Notes: generated by a model not told the origin, from the letters alone. A stretch of DNA of 36,455 nt from Archaeoglobus sp. (GCA_003978865.1 QNXS01000035.1:1-36455), one strand, 5' to 3'; shown: positions 1 through 8,608, numbered from the stretch's first letter. Program-made: numbers and translations.

Positions 1-153
1 AAGCATTTGGTACCCAAAACTGATGAGAAAATCCCCCAAGACTCTAATTGTGTTTGTCCGCTTGTCTACATTACAAATGAAGGATTAATAACTAAAGAAG
101 CACGGTGGATTGAAAACTCACCAATGCACCAAATTATGTTAAGATTTGCTTGA
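1..153 (+). CDS. C-terminal fragment of an unidentified protein
   Basis: An open frame enters from the left edge of the window and reads 50 sense codons to a TGA at 151-153. The translated piece is protein-like, with two cysteines in a C-x-C pair (residues 17 and 19 of the fragment) and the ending SPMHQIMLRFA. I do not recognise the family. It is convergent with the DHH phosphoesterase gene, whose stop lies 11 nt away. Only the tail is present, so start, length and function cannot be judged. That it is coding is inferred from the uninterrupted frame and tight gene packing. Confidence 0.5.
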   Translation, partial: KHLVPKTDEKIPQDSNCVCPLVYITNEGLITKEARWIENSPMHQIMLRFA

Positions 154-164
154 TATGAAACCAT

Positions 165-1574
165 TTAACTTCTAATCTGTAACCCAACAATTCTATCCAC
201 TTCCTTCAAAAACTTTTCCTCTGATCCTTTGGGTATTGTTGCACCAGCAGCAATACAGTGTCCCCCTCCCTTTCCACCGACTTTCTCAGCGGCAATTCTC
301 ATCACTTCTGAAAGATCAACTCCAAGTTCAACCAGCCTCTGAGTTGCTCTTCCAGACACCTTGACGCCGTCATCGGTATTAGCAAAGGCAATTATAGGTT
401 TTTCAAGATTGGCTTTAGAGAAGTACATCCCGGCAACGATTCCAACTATTGTATCCATTATCGCATTTCCTGCATGAAAGTACTGAATGTTTTCAAGTTC
501 TGTAATTCCAATTTCATCAACTAACTTTATTCCCTCTGATAAGTTTCTTCTATGATTTTGAAGTAGAACTCTTGCTCTTTTTAGAGCTTTCTCAAACCTC
601 GAACTGGATATGCTCTTACACACTCCAAGACATACATCCAAACCGACATCCTCATACCCATACCTAGCAGTAGCATTAAGCAGAGTTGAGAACTCCATTG
701 CATCTTTAAGTTCTGTACCCTCCGGCTGCTCTTTTAATATGTAAACCTCTCCAACAAGCCTTTCTATTGAACTCAGCGGATAACAGTATTTCATAAGCAG
801 TTTTACAAGAGCTGAAGTTATCCTAATTTTTTCATTTCTTTTTAAATCAATCCATCTTCTCCACAGCTCGCCCTCTTTTGGTGGAACGCTGAGAGAAGTC
901 ATAAACTTGATAGAACCTTCCTCGCTACCACTCAAACCCGGAAGAAAAGGATCAAACGTAAACTCAAGCATCTTATAGACGGGTCTTGTTTGTTTCCCAA
1001 AAAGCCTGATATCCCTTGTTATTTCCAGAACCCCCTCCTTAACACCGTCTTTAAGAATTAACCTGTTGTAGGACAGAAGTTTTCCACTCCGAAAATCCTG
1101 CAGATCTCCAACACAGCCAACTACTGCCAAAGATGACAAATTCCTATTAGCCCTATTCATATATCTTGCCACGAGGTACGTGGATGTAGCACCTCCAAAT
1201 TCGCAGCTACCATCTACACCAAAATCGTGGGGATTTAGCTGGTAGCCAACTCTCCTCAAAGGTACGTGGTGGTCAGTTATTATACATTCCACTCCATGTT
1301 TTTCTATCAAATCTATCTGCCCACTTCCCAGATCTGTGAACCATACAAATTTACCCGTATCAGCAACTTTTTCAATAGCTCCCTCATCAAGCTGTTTTAT
1401 AAAAACAACTTTGCATTCAATGCCAGCGTTTATCAGAGACTGACAGGCTATAGCTCCTGAGGTTATGCCATCGGCATCAACGTGGGTTACGATAAGAACA
1501 TCCTTTCTACTTTTGAGTGTTTTTGCCAGTTTGCAGGCTCTTTTGCACATCTGCTCGAACTTCAGTTTTTTCAT
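165..1574 (-). CDS. DHH-family phosphoesterase, archaeal RecJ-like single-strand nuclease
   Basis: A protein of 469 aa from the ATG at 1574. The N-terminal DHH domain shows the metal-binding signatures THVDADGITSG and ITDHHVP, and the C-terminal DHHA1 domain has the glycine-rich GGKGGGHCIAAGA. These are hallmarks of RecJ/Cdc45-type phosphoesterases. Archaeal members are single-strand-specific exonucleases, some bound to the GINS/MCM replisome; which subgroup this is cannot be settled by eye. An upstream TTG at 1592 is in frame and would overlap the galT-like gene by 7 nt. I prefer the ATG because GTGA lies just upstream of it. It is the second gene of a two-gene minus-strand operon. Confidence 0.85.
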   Translation of the reverse strand: MKKLKFEQMCKRACKLAKTLKSRKDVLIVTHVDADGITSGAIACQSLINAGIECKVVFIKQLDEGAIEKVADTGKFVWFTDLGSGQIDLIEKHGVECIITDHHVPLRRVGYQLNPHDFGVDGSCEFGGATSTYLVARYMNRANRNLSSLAVVGCVGDLQDFRSGKLLSYNRLILKDGVKEGVLEITRDIRLFGKQTRPVYKMLEFTFDPFLPGLSGSEEGSIKFMTSLSVPPKEGELWRRWIDLKRNEKIRITSALVKLLMKYCYPLSSIERLVGEVYILKEQPEGTELKDAMEFSTLLNATARYGYEDVGLDVCLGVCKSISSSRFEKALKRARVLLQNHRRNLSEGIKLVDEIGITELENIQYFHAGNAIMDTIVGIVAGMYFSKANLEKPIIAFANTDDGVKVSGRATQRLVELGVDLSEVMRIAAEKVGGKGGGHCIAAGATIPKGSEEKFLKEVDRIVGLQIRS

Positions 1575-1585
1575 TATTTTTTCAC

Positions 1586-2629
1586 TCAACAAGACGGTAA
1601 ATTAAGTTGCTGATTTCTCAACTTCTCAGCTAAAACAAACGGATCACTAGATACAACAGATGCTCCAGCGTACAATTCCATTCCGCCAATATCTGCTGTT
1701 TTAGTTTCAATATTTCCTCTGTCAACAAGTCTAAGCAGAATTAAGTCTTCCTCGCCAAGAGGTGGCAGATAAGCCGCAACGTTAAAGCTCATAACGCCTA
1801 AGGAATAGTAGCATTTAAGAGCGAGAGAGAGTGGCTTAGCAAATGATTTTAGTTTCTTTGAGACCATCAGTACTTCTTTTTCCTTTACAGGTGTAAGATA
1901 AACAAAAACTGACGTGTCTTCAAATTTAAACCCAAGTCTGAGTTTGTTGTGGATATAAAACAAATCTTCTAAGTACTCACTTCCATAATTCTCAAAGTAT
2001 CTATTTCTGATTTTTTTGAGTTGCAGAGGTTTCGGATATGGCTCCTCAGCTATCAGTGCTTGAGCATGACCGTGTATTATACTTGCTCCGGCTCTCCAGA
2101 GGCAATTCCACATAAAAAATGGATATACTGCCTTTGGATTGTGAACGTTTGCCTTCTCAAACCACGTTTCAACAACATTGAAGATATCATCTATGACATC
2201 AACATCACTAACAAGAGGGTTGTGCTCTTTGAAGATAACTACCGCATGCATGCAATCGTACTTTGCAATGTTGCTTGCAGTCAGACAGTGTCTGCCCACA
2301 ACCCTACCAAATACATCAGCCGGCGTTCTTTTTATTGCATCGCAAAAAGCACAGTCTTTAACTTCGAGATTTACTTCACTTTTCGCATCAAGAGGTCTCT
2401 TGGCTCTGAGTTCATTGAAAAGTGTGCTTTCATGACTGAGTTTGTTTGTAATTCTAACTATTCTCTGCCTTTCACATTCTCCAAATCTACTTTTAGCCCA
2501 CTCCCTTATTTCCCGGGGTAAGCTTAGCTCACCATCACATGTTCTGATAGAAAATATTCTGTAAAATATTCTTCTAAATTCCTCAGACTCAGAGTTAACG
2601 ATCTCCTCAATCTCAGATATTCTATGCAT
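1586..2629 (-). CDS. GalT-like hexose-1-phosphate nucleotidylyltransferase (HIT fold)
   Basis: A protein of 347 aa with the histidine-triad fold of galactose-1-phosphate uridylyltransferases. The active-site stretch GASIIHGHAQ (His186-Gly-His188-Ala-Gln190) matches the GalT H-x-H-x-Q motif, whose first His is the nucleotidylated residue in the family. A C-x2-C pair at residues 93-96 and His114 fit the usual zinc site. Known members move UMP or AMP between a sugar phosphate and a nucleotide sugar; the actual sugar cannot be read from sequence. The ATG at 2629 is the first in frame. The gene overlaps or abuts the start of the downstream DHH gene, so the two are co-transcribed. Confidence 0.75.
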   Translation of the reverse strand: MHRISEIEEIVNSESEEFRRIFYRIFSIRTCDGELSLPREIREWAKSRFGECERQRIVRITNKLSHESTLFNELRAKRPLDAKSEVNLEVKDCAFCDAIKRTPADVFGRVVGRHCLTASNIAKYDCMHAVVIFKEHNPLVSDVDVIDDIFNVVETWFEKANVHNPKAVYPFFMWNCLWRAGASIIHGHAQALIAEEPYPKPLQLKKIRNRYFENYGSEYLEDLFYIHNKLRLGFKFEDTSVFVYLTPVKEKEVLMVSKKLKSFAKPLSLALKCYYSLGVMSFNVAAYLPPLGEEDLILLRLVDRGNIETKTADIGGMELYAGASVVSSDPFVLAEKLRNQQLNLPSC

Positions 2630-2698
2630 GAATTAATTTTACTGCTGGAAGGTTAAGTCTTTCGGCTCTTAAAAGAACGTGTATTTTACATGTTTCTC

Positions 2699-4048
2699 TT
2701 AGATAATCCTGAAAATTTTTAAGACTGCCACCTTCAAAACTTCGGCAATCTTTATTCCTGTTATTCTGTAAACGTACCATATACCAATGAACGTTCCTGC
2801 CATACTCCCCAAGTTTGTGAGAGCTGCTACAAGCAGAACTTTAAAGATTTTGTTCCTAAAAAGTTCTCTCAACGAACCGACATTGGTTAGTTCTTCCACA
2901 TCTTTTGATGTTGGCTTCCTAACCCATGCTTCAACCAAGCCTGAAAACCATCCCGCTGCTATTGTTGGGTTTATCGATGTGAGCCAAGCAATAAGGAAAG
3001 CTGTGAGGATTGAAAAAGGATGTCCGCCGGCCAGTGCAGCACCCACCGCTGACAGAACGCCATTAATTAAAAACCAGTATATGAACGCTTTAAGCAAAAG
3101 CCTACTGCTCAGTGTTGTTGCAACTGATGCAAACATCGTAACTATCAGAACGAAAACCAAATAACCTAAAATTTTACCGTAGTTTCTTCCTTTTTTCACC
3201 TCAACGAGCAAGTTTACGGGTGGTATTCTCGATGGATTTTTCAAGTAACTTTCAATCCCTTTTTTGTGCCCAGCTCCAACAACCGCAACTATACTTGAAT
3301 AGTGCTTGGATGCTTCCACCAGATTTGCAGCCATGTATGCATCTCTTTCATCTATCAGTATTTTCGCTGCAGAAGGTGCTATATCCCTGAATTCTCTAAC
3401 CAAAAGCTCAAGCACATCCTCCTTGAGCATCTCATCAATATCTATTTCTTCCTCCTCAAACAAACTCTTCAGAAGGTTGTAGACAATCTTGAGCTTCTCT
3501 TTTATGGAAAGATTGCTCCAGAATCTCTTAAAAGTAATTGATATATCCCTATCAATGAGAAGAATGTCTGCCCCTATATCTTCAGCCTTCCTTATGGCTG
3601 CGAGCATTTCATCTCCGGGTTTAACCCCGTATTCTTCTCCTATTTTCCTCTGAAAGTAGCTCAGTAAAATCTGGAAAAGCAGGAGATGCGCCTCACCCCT
3701 CTTTATAACCTCAACTATTGGAACTTCCTGTTTTTTCCCCTGAAGAGCCATTAATCTCTTGTAATCAAGTTCTACAGCAACAGCCTCTGGTCTATACTCT
3801 TCTATCACGCTCAGTACTTCCTCAACACTCTTTGGTGAAACATGTGCAGTACCAACAACTACGATTTTTTTATTAATGCCAGCTTCATTTTCGATCTCTA
3901 CTTCATTTTTAGTTTCACACTCTGCTTTGTTGTTTTTGCCATTTTCACAGCTTTTACCTCTATTTTTGTCAGTATTGAAAAACAAAGTTGTAATTATTCC
4001 CAATTTACCTACACCATTTGAAAGTTTTGAAGTGAATCTCACATTCAT
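2699..4048 (-). CDS. TraB/PrgY-family membrane protein
   Basis: A protein of 449 aa. From about residue 62 it carries the TraB/PrgY signature VVVGTAHVSPKS, followed by the acidic stretch AVAVELDYKRL and the later VVGAGHKKGIESYL. About 150 C-terminal residues form four or more hydrophobic segments, so the protein is membrane-anchored. Bacterial relatives such as PrgY lower mating-pheromone activity, and the fold has been compared with metal-dependent peptidases; the archaeal role is unknown. Residues 1-60 are a polar Asn/Lys/Glu-rich extension that looks poorly conserved. No ATG follows it before the domain, so either the extension is real or a non-ATG start inside it is used. Confidence 0.8.
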   Translation of the reverse strand: MNVRFTSKLSNGVGKLGIITTLFFNTDKNRGKSCENGKNNKAECETKNEVEIENEAGINKKIVVVGTAHVSPKSVEEVLSVIEEYRPEAVAVELDYKRLMALQGKKQEVPIVEVIKRGEAHLLLFQILLSYFQRKIGEEYGVKPGDEMLAAIRKAEDIGADILLIDRDISITFKRFWSNLSIKEKLKIVYNLLKSLFEEEEIDIDEMLKEDVLELLVREFRDIAPSAAKILIDERDAYMAANLVEASKHYSSIVAVVGAGHKKGIESYLKNPSRIPPVNLLVEVKKGRNYGKILGYLVFVLIVTMFASVATTLSSRLLLKAFIYWFLINGVLSAVGAALAGGHPFSILTAFLIAWLTSINPTIAAGWFSGLVEAWVRKPTSKDVEELTNVGSLRELFRNKIFKVLLVAALTNLGSMAGTFIGIWYVYRITGIKIAEVLKVAVLKIFRII

Positions 4049-4183
4049 GAGAGAACTTTGGTATTAAAAAAGATTGGGGAAAATTAACACAACCAAGTAA
4101 ATAGAAAGTTGAAAAGTTTGGAAGTAATGTAGATAGCCGGAAACTTAAAATAGTATGAAAAAATAGCTCGGGTAAATTGGGAT

Positions 4184-4549
4184 GTGGAAGACATGGTATC
4201 GGACGAAATTAAAGATAGAGCCATAGCTCTTGCGGGAGCTATTTTGGAATCGGAGGAGTATAAAGACTTTATTAATAAAGAGAGCGTATTAAAAGAGGAC
4301 GAGGAAGCCCAAAGGCTTCTTGCTGTTTTTCAGGAGAAGCAGAGAGAGTTTATGGCAATGCAGCTTAATGGAGAAATGAATGAACAGCTTGTTAACGAAC
4401 TCAGCGAAATTCAGAATAAGCTTAACAGTATGAGCAGTGTGATAAGTTTTGTAGATTCGTATCAGAGATTCGTTAACTTGCTTGGAGAAATAGGGGAGAT
4501 TATAAGCCAGGAAATACAGTTTGATTTTGGAGAGGCGTACAGAGGTTAG
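4184..4549 (+). CDS. YlbF/YmcA-family (DUF964-like) helical protein
   Basis: A protein of 121 aa, almost entirely helical, with the pattern of the YlbF/YmcA family: an N-terminal helix with SEEYKDF, a middle helix EEAQRLLAVFQEKQREF, and a C-terminal helix VISFVDSYQRFVNLL. In Bacillus these proteins form a complex that supports RNase Y-dependent mRNA maturation; archaeal homologues have no established role. Translation begins at GTG 4184 or at ATG 4193, three codons later. A TATA-like element lies at about 4144-4152. T-rich stretches after the stop could terminate transcription. Confidence 0.7.
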   Translation: MEDMVSDEIKDRAIALAGAILESEEYKDFINKESVLKEDEEAQRLLAVFQEKQREFMAMQLNGEMNEQLVNELSEIQNKLNSMSSVISFVDSYQRFVNLLGEIGEIISQEIQFDFGEAYRG

Positions 4550-4591
4550 GATTGCTTTTAGGAGTGCCTTTATTTCAATTAGAATTATGGA

Positions 4592-4614
4592 TTTTTTGTA
4601 AATTTTTATTTTGC
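4592..4614 (+). terminator. T-rich archaeal terminator
   Basis: Runs of six, five and four T separated by one to three other bases follow the YlbF-like gene on the plus strand, just before the convergent primase gene. Archaeal RNA polymerase stops at such U-tracts without a hairpin. The call rests on composition and position only. Confidence 0.35.
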
Positions 4615-4620
4615 TCTAAC

Positions 4621-5790
4621 TTAATCACCACGATTCTGATGTTCATCTTTCTTTACTCCCTTCACTTTTTTGATGTAGTAAGTTATGGGACTTGAAACTC
4701 CACAGTCACCGTAGCAGTTGTGATATGTTCTCATAGTTTCGCAAGAGGGACAAACGTATTCAGAGCCTTTTCCCCTATATCCAGCAATGTGTTCCACCTG
4801 ATACCTCGTTTTTTCCTCATCAAAGTCTGGAGCAGAGCTAAAAAGTTCTACGATTGAGTTAACGTTCATACCTATGTTCAGTAAAAATGCTGTAACAGCA
4901 AACCTTGCAGTGTGCGGAATGTTAATTCCCTTTTGCAAATCTGATAAAATTTTTTTCATGCATGGTGGTATGCAGTCAAGCCTGATAGGTAGAGAAACTT
5001 CAACTCTCTCAGCACTACTCTCTATGCTCTCCACTTTTTTAAGTAGATCGCTCGGTAGAGAAATTTTTGCAGGCTGCTCAAGCTTTTCCCGCAATATTTC
5101 TTCCATCAATCTTATTAACTCTCTCTCGGTTATCTCCACCCACCCCCCCTTAATCTTTCTGTTAACGAGTCTCCACTTCTCATCTCTTATTTTAACAATC
5201 CCCTTAAGGTACGAGCTAACGTGAATGCAGCTATCTCTCCCAAATCTTGCGAGAATACCGAGATCCGCTGCTAAAAAACTCAGTACATCGTATCTACCCT
5301 CTTTCAGCTCGAATTCAAAGTTCTGTCTATACGCTCTTGCTTCCTGAACTGCAAACTTTCTTCTAATCCACGGGCTCAGATGCCACAGAATTGCCCTGCA
5401 ACACAGGTAGTAAACTGCTGAGCTTTTTGCTTTTGCCTTGAGTTCTATGTATTCAGAGGATTTCTGATAACAATTCTCAAAACACTTGCAACACATCTCG
5501 CACCTAAAGTTGAGATTCTTGAGATGTTCACAATCAACACAATCTTTTTCGCACGATGAGCATAAAATTGGCCAGCTCTGCTCTATTTTAAATGGTTTTT
5601 CTGAATTAACTTCCTTATCTACAACAGACCTTATACTACTAACCGCCGCTTCTATTGCTTTTCTTTCTATATCTCTCTCAGATTCGAATATTGAACTTGG
5701 AGAACCGTACTCTTTTTCAAGAAACTTTCCAGTAGCTTTAACAAATGGATACTTTGCTATGATTGGTAAAATGGGCAGATACGGCTGCAT
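4621..5790 (-). CDS. priL: DNA primase large subunit PriL
   Basis: A protein of 389 aa. The C-terminal half has the iron-sulfur domain of PriL/Pri2: the PPC motif (Cys277), then VCPSC (347, 350), Cys359 and Cys363, next to conserved RFAVTAFLLNIGM and HIAGYRGKG. PriL pairs with the catalytic PriS subunit to start RNA primers at replication forks and lagging-strand starts; priS is not in this window. Unusual is an insert near residues 77-107 with nine cysteines in 31 residues (spacing C-x2-C-x3-C-x2-C, then C-x2-CC-x-C-x3-C), suggesting an added zinc or Fe-S site. The ATG at 5790 lies 2 nt after the stop of the OB-fold gene, so the two are surely co-expressed. Confidence 0.9.
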   Translation of the reverse strand: MQPYLPILPIIAKYPFVKATGKFLEKEYGSPSSIFESERDIERKAIEAAVSSIRSVVDKEVNSEKPFKIEQSWPILCSSCEKDCVDCEHLKNLNFRCEMCCKCFENCYQKSSEYIELKAKAKSSAVYYLCCRAILWHLSPWIRRKFAVQEARAYRQNFEFELKEGRYDVLSFLAADLGILARFGRDSCIHVSSYLKGIVKIRDEKWRLVNRKIKGGWVEITERELIRLMEEILREKLEQPAKISLPSDLLKKVESIESSAERVEVSLPIRLDCIPPCMKKILSDLQKGINIPHTARFAVTAFLLNIGMNVNSIVELFSSAPDFDEEKTRYQVEHIAGYRGKGSEYVCPSCETMRTYHNCYGDCGVSSPITYYIKKVKGVKKDEHQNRGD

Positions 5791-5792
5791 TC

Positions 5793-6608
5793 TCAGACCA
5801 GTTTTAATATTGTAAATTCATCGCAGTGAAGTGTATTTCCATCAGCCCTACAGCTAAAAACCTGAATGGGATCTCCTATATCTGCATTTCTGTAAACATA
5901 GAGGTCATTCCATAACATGAGTTTTACTCTCCCGCTATTGTCAGAAACATGTATGCTTGCATATTCTCTCCCCCTCAACTTTCTAAGTTCTCCAATTCCA
6001 CTAATTCTACCCTTTATACATATTCTACCGCTAAAAGATGATATTTTACTGATAGGTTTAAAAAAATCAAATGAATTTAGTTTGTTCTCTTCCTCACTTA
6101 TGCTTTCAGCCACAAAAATATCTCTATCTGCCTCAACACCTATCATCGATACGAACTGCCCTTCTTCAACATTACTTCTGCTCAGGTTATAACAGCTCAG
6201 GCATTTGCCTTCATTAACAATGGATATAACCCTATCCTTTACAGCCACAACCAATCCGCTGATGACTTTTCTCTTTTGTTTAATTACGTTCAACTCGTCA
6301 ACCTTAAGCATTTCTCCAGCAAAAACTCCTGAAACAGATACAACACTACCACAGGACAGTCTTGGTACGTACCTTAGGAGTTCTCCTCTAAGCAAAGCTC
6401 TGCATGATTCGATTCCAATTCTGGAGTGAAGCTTCAAATCAACTATCGCTCTTTCGGGAGAGAGGTACAACCTGATTTTTTTCACTTCACCTCTCAGTTT
6501 AATTTTACCCATTGCATACAGAGCCAATAGTTTCAGTGTCTCCTCATCAACAAGTCCTTCAAACTTTTCAATAACGTCTTTAACATCTTTCCCGTACAGC
6601 TCAGACAT
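5793..6608 (-). CDS. RPA-like OB-fold nucleic-acid-binding protein linked to primase
   Basis: A protein of 271 aa. The C-terminal 90 residues form an OB fold of the replication-protein-A type, with ISGIGELRKLRGREYASIHV, GRVKLMLWND and the final strand HCDEFTILKL. A middle part (about residues 85-170) with two short barrel-like strand sets may be another OB domain, and a C-x2-C pair lies at residues 136-139. The family binds single-stranded DNA or RNA. Because the stop is 2 nt from the primase start, I infer a part in replication or repair, but no partner is shown. The start ATG at 6608 is about 28 nt from a TATA-like element, which fits leaderless transcription. Confidence 0.7.
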   Translation of the reverse strand: MSELYGKDVKDVIEKFEGLVDEETLKLLALYAMGKIKLRGEVKKIRLYLSPERAIVDLKLHSRIGIESCRALLRGELLRYVPRLSCGSVVSVSGVFAGEMLKVDELNVIKQKRKVISGLVVAVKDRVISIVNEGKCLSCYNLSRSNVEEGQFVSMIGVEADRDIFVAESISEEENKLNSFDFFKPISKISSFSGRICIKGRISGIGELRKLRGREYASIHVSDNSGRVKLMLWNDLYVYRNADIGDPIQVFSCRADGNTLHCDEFTILKLV

Positions 6609-6630
6609 TGACAGAATTTGAGCCTCACCC

Positions 6631-6642
6631 TAAAAATTTATT
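6631..6642. promoter_or_regulatory. Shared TATA element between divergent genes
   Basis: The element TAAAAATTTATT is nearly self-complementary. Its centre is about 28 nt from the OB-fold gene start (6608, minus) and about 30 nt from the ATG at 6666 (plus). Both distances match archaeal TATA-to-start spacing for leaderless mRNAs, so one box may serve both directions. Confidence 0.5.
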
Positions 6643-6665
6643 GTTCTAAGCATGCATTACAGAAC

Positions 6666-7322
6666 ATGCATTTATCAGACAGAATGAAGGATGAACTTAT
6701 GAAGTTAGATTTCGACATTCACTACATATCTGTGACCTCAAGGAAGTCTGACCTGCATCATGGAATGATAAGACTGATAATCTCAACGCTTGCAACTTCA
6801 GATGAGTTGGAAAACTTAGTAAAGAAAGACGTTCGAAAAAATCCGGATTGTAATGGCAAGTACACTGTAAAGTTGACGAATGCCGGAAAAAGTAGAATTG
6901 CATACATTGACAGTAAAACACACGCAACACTTGTAAGTATATGCAAAAACAAGAGAGGTAGGGAAAGAGTTTTTCCTTTCAGCAGAGAGGAGATGGATTC
7001 AATAATAAGCATGTATTCCCCTCCAGACAGAAGCTACTGTGTAAACTCTTTGAGAAGAGCAGTTATAGAAATACTTCAGGATTGTTCATTCTTTGGAGAG
7101 AACTTTGTATCGATGATACTGGAGGGAAGAACTGGTAGAAAAGTATGCGATTTCTTAGATGACTTTCACCCGTTTTTCTCAGGTATGTGGGATTTTGAGG
7201 ATGAGGAAGTAGCTGCAGATTTTGTCAAATTGTATTCCGAGATTACAGGGGAATCTCCAGACAAAATAGCTGAAATCTTGGGAGAAAGTGAAAAAAGAAT
7301 TAGGAGACTACTTAACTACTGA
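6666..7322 (+). CDS. Unidentified archaeal protein with C-terminal HTH-like end
   Basis: A protein of 218 aa from the ATG at 6666, chosen because the TATA-like element at 6631-6642 is one promoter distance away; an open frame extends back to TTG 6618 but would cross that promoter. I do not recognise the family. The N-terminal half is a mixed alpha/beta region with DIHYISVTSRKSDLHHGMI. The middle contains two Cys-bearing helices, and the last 30 residues (TGESPDKIAEILGESEKRI) resemble a helix-turn-helix. It diverges from the primase operon and overlaps the end of the convergent TctA-like gene by 7 nt. A DNA-related role is only a guess from the neighbours. Confidence 0.6.
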   Translation: MHLSDRMKDELMKLDFDIHYISVTSRKSDLHHGMIRLIISTLATSDELENLVKKDVRKNPDCNGKYTVKLTNAGKSRIAYIDSKTHATLVSICKNKRGRERVFPFSREEMDSIISMYSPPDRSYCVNSLRRAVIEILQDCSFFGENFVSMILEGRTGRKVCDFLDDFHPFFSGMWDFEDEEVAADFVKLYSEITGESPDKIAEILGESEKRIRRLLNY

Positions 7323-8509
7323 ATTAACCCCATTAAACCCAATCTTACAAACATTAGGGGCAAAAGCAAACAACCCATACAGTTTAGCCTTTTCACATCA
7401 AGTTTCTCAGGCAACAACCCGACCAAGCAGCTAACAGTAAACAGTAACAGACCCGTTACTCCTGTAAGCAAGATTACAGCCGAAATTACAAAAATAAGGC
7501 TGATCAAACACAAAGCTCTTAAATTAATCAATCTAAGAATTCTTTCAGCAAGTATTCCTGCTAAAATTGTTATAATTGCAGAGAGCACAACTGAAAAAAG
7601 GCATAGAATTAAAATGTCGGCGGGATTTAAAATTTTGTAAACTTGCTTTAAAGCTAAGGTGGCACCACTTCTCGCTCTTCCAGCACTGATCATTACAGCA
7701 AAACAAAGCAGGGCGTTTGCCGTGTTTGCAGCACCTGTAGCTGAGACGTAGTTTTCAGCATCACTTTCTTTTAATGGAGAAACAGCAAGCAAAGAAGCCA
7801 CACCAGAGCTTATACCCGGAAATAAAGATACAATCATACCTGAAACTGTTCCCATCAATGCAGAAAGCGGTTTTAGCTTAACAAGTATACTCTGCTCCGG
7901 CAAGTTTCTGATACCTTTAACACCTCTGTAAAGTATCGGAAAGGCAAACAACCCAGAAAACAATGGTAAAAATAAATCCTTATTGGAGCTAAGTTTAAAG
8001 ACAGCAATGCCAATAATACCTGAAAGGGTGAATACCATCAGTGCCTTCATAGAGCTAAAAAATGGTGAATACCTGCCTGCAAAAGAGTTACCTCTTTCTA
8101 TAATAACGAAAAGGGAAGTTAAAATTAGAATGGGCAGTATAAACTCCTCGAGATAGCTCACCTTAATGAATCTTAGAATTGCATAGAATAGCGGTATTGA
8201 TGCTATAGCGGCGATTACACCGGAGAACGTAGATATTGTGATAGCCTCAATCCCCCTACCGTCGAGACTCATTTCGTGTGCAGGATAAACCGAAACTGCA
8301 AAACTTTCATCAGGGATGCCAAGAAACGTTGCTGGGATTACATCCGAAAATGTATGAGCGATTGAAGCAGAAATCACTACAATTATCAAATTTTTATCGA
8401 CAGGTCTGCTTGCACTCAAGAGAGCTATAGCTGTGTTAACGTGAATTCCCGGGATTATCCCAGTTAAAGTTCCGAGAAAGACGCCGAGTACTGCTACTAA
8501 AATATCCAC
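7316..8509 (-). CDS. TctA/DUF112-like multispanning transporter
   Basis: A protein of 397 aa with about ten or more hydrophobic segments. It has the two repeated loop motifs of the tripartite tricarboxylate transporter large subunit: GTLTGIIPGIHVNTAIALL near residue 14 and the related GTVSGMIVSLFPGISSGVASLL in the second half, plus VIPATFLGIPDE. Bacterial TctA works with TctB and a periplasmic binding protein TctC to import carboxylates. Neither partner is next to this gene, as is usual for the shorter archaeal homologues, whose substrate is unknown. The GTG start at 8509 lies about 26 nt from a TATA box. Confidence 0.75.
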   Translation of the reverse strand: MDILVAVLGVFLGTLTGIIPGIHVNTAIALLSASRPVDKNLIIVVISASIAHTFSDVIPATFLGIPDESFAVSVYPAHEMSLDGRGIEAITISTFSGVIAAIASIPLFYAILRFIKVSYLEEFILPILILTSLFVIIERGNSFAGRYSPFFSSMKALMVFTLSGIIGIAVFKLSSNKDLFLPLFSGLFAFPILYRGVKGIRNLPEQSILVKLKPLSALMGTVSGMIVSLFPGISSGVASLLAVSPLKESDAENYVSATGAANTANALLCFAVMISAGRARSGATLALKQVYKILNPADILILCLFSVVLSAIITILAGILAERILRLINLRALCLISLIFVISAVILLTGVTGLLLFTVSCLVGLLPEKLDVKRLNCMGCLLLPLMFVRLGLMGLIQ

Positions 8510-8530
8510 GTTTGTATTAATTTTTTCTTG

Positions 8531-8540
8531 CTTATATATC
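8531..8540. promoter_or_regulatory. TATA element between tctA-like and ttuA-like genes
   Basis: The stretch cttatatatc is close to self-complementary. Its centre is about 26 nt upstream of the minus-strand GTG at 8509, ideal for a leaderless message. Read on the plus strand it predicts a transcription start near 8562, which supports the later GTG at 8609 as the true start of the thiolase gene. Confidence 0.5.
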
Positions 8541-8557
8541 TTGCTGGATTTATTTTA

Positions 8558-8583
8558 GCATCACTTTATTGCATCACTTTATT
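8558..8583 (+). repeat. Perfect 13-bp tandem duplication
   Basis: GCATCACTTTATT occurs twice head to tail (8558-8570 and 8571-8583). It lies at and just after the predicted plus-strand transcription start of the thiolase gene and upstream of the minus-strand TATA, so it could be a repressor site or a recent slippage product. Confidence 0.8.
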
Positions 8584-8608
8584 AATCCAACACCTTAAAA
8601 CTTTAAGT

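Noticed and set aside
18..25. Possible box C (CTGATGA) near the left edge
   Set aside because: The first base is not a purine, and no D box or second C/D pair follows at the right spacing; it lies in a reading frame.
6618..6665. Start of the unknown gene at TTG 6618
   Set aside because: It lies 10 nt from the divergent gene and before the TATA box that fits ATG 6666.
8528..8608. N-terminal hydrophobic extension of the thiolase frame from TTG 8528
   Set aside because: It overlaps the TATA region and the tandem repeat, and the family starts just before the first zinc finger; GTG 8609 fits better.
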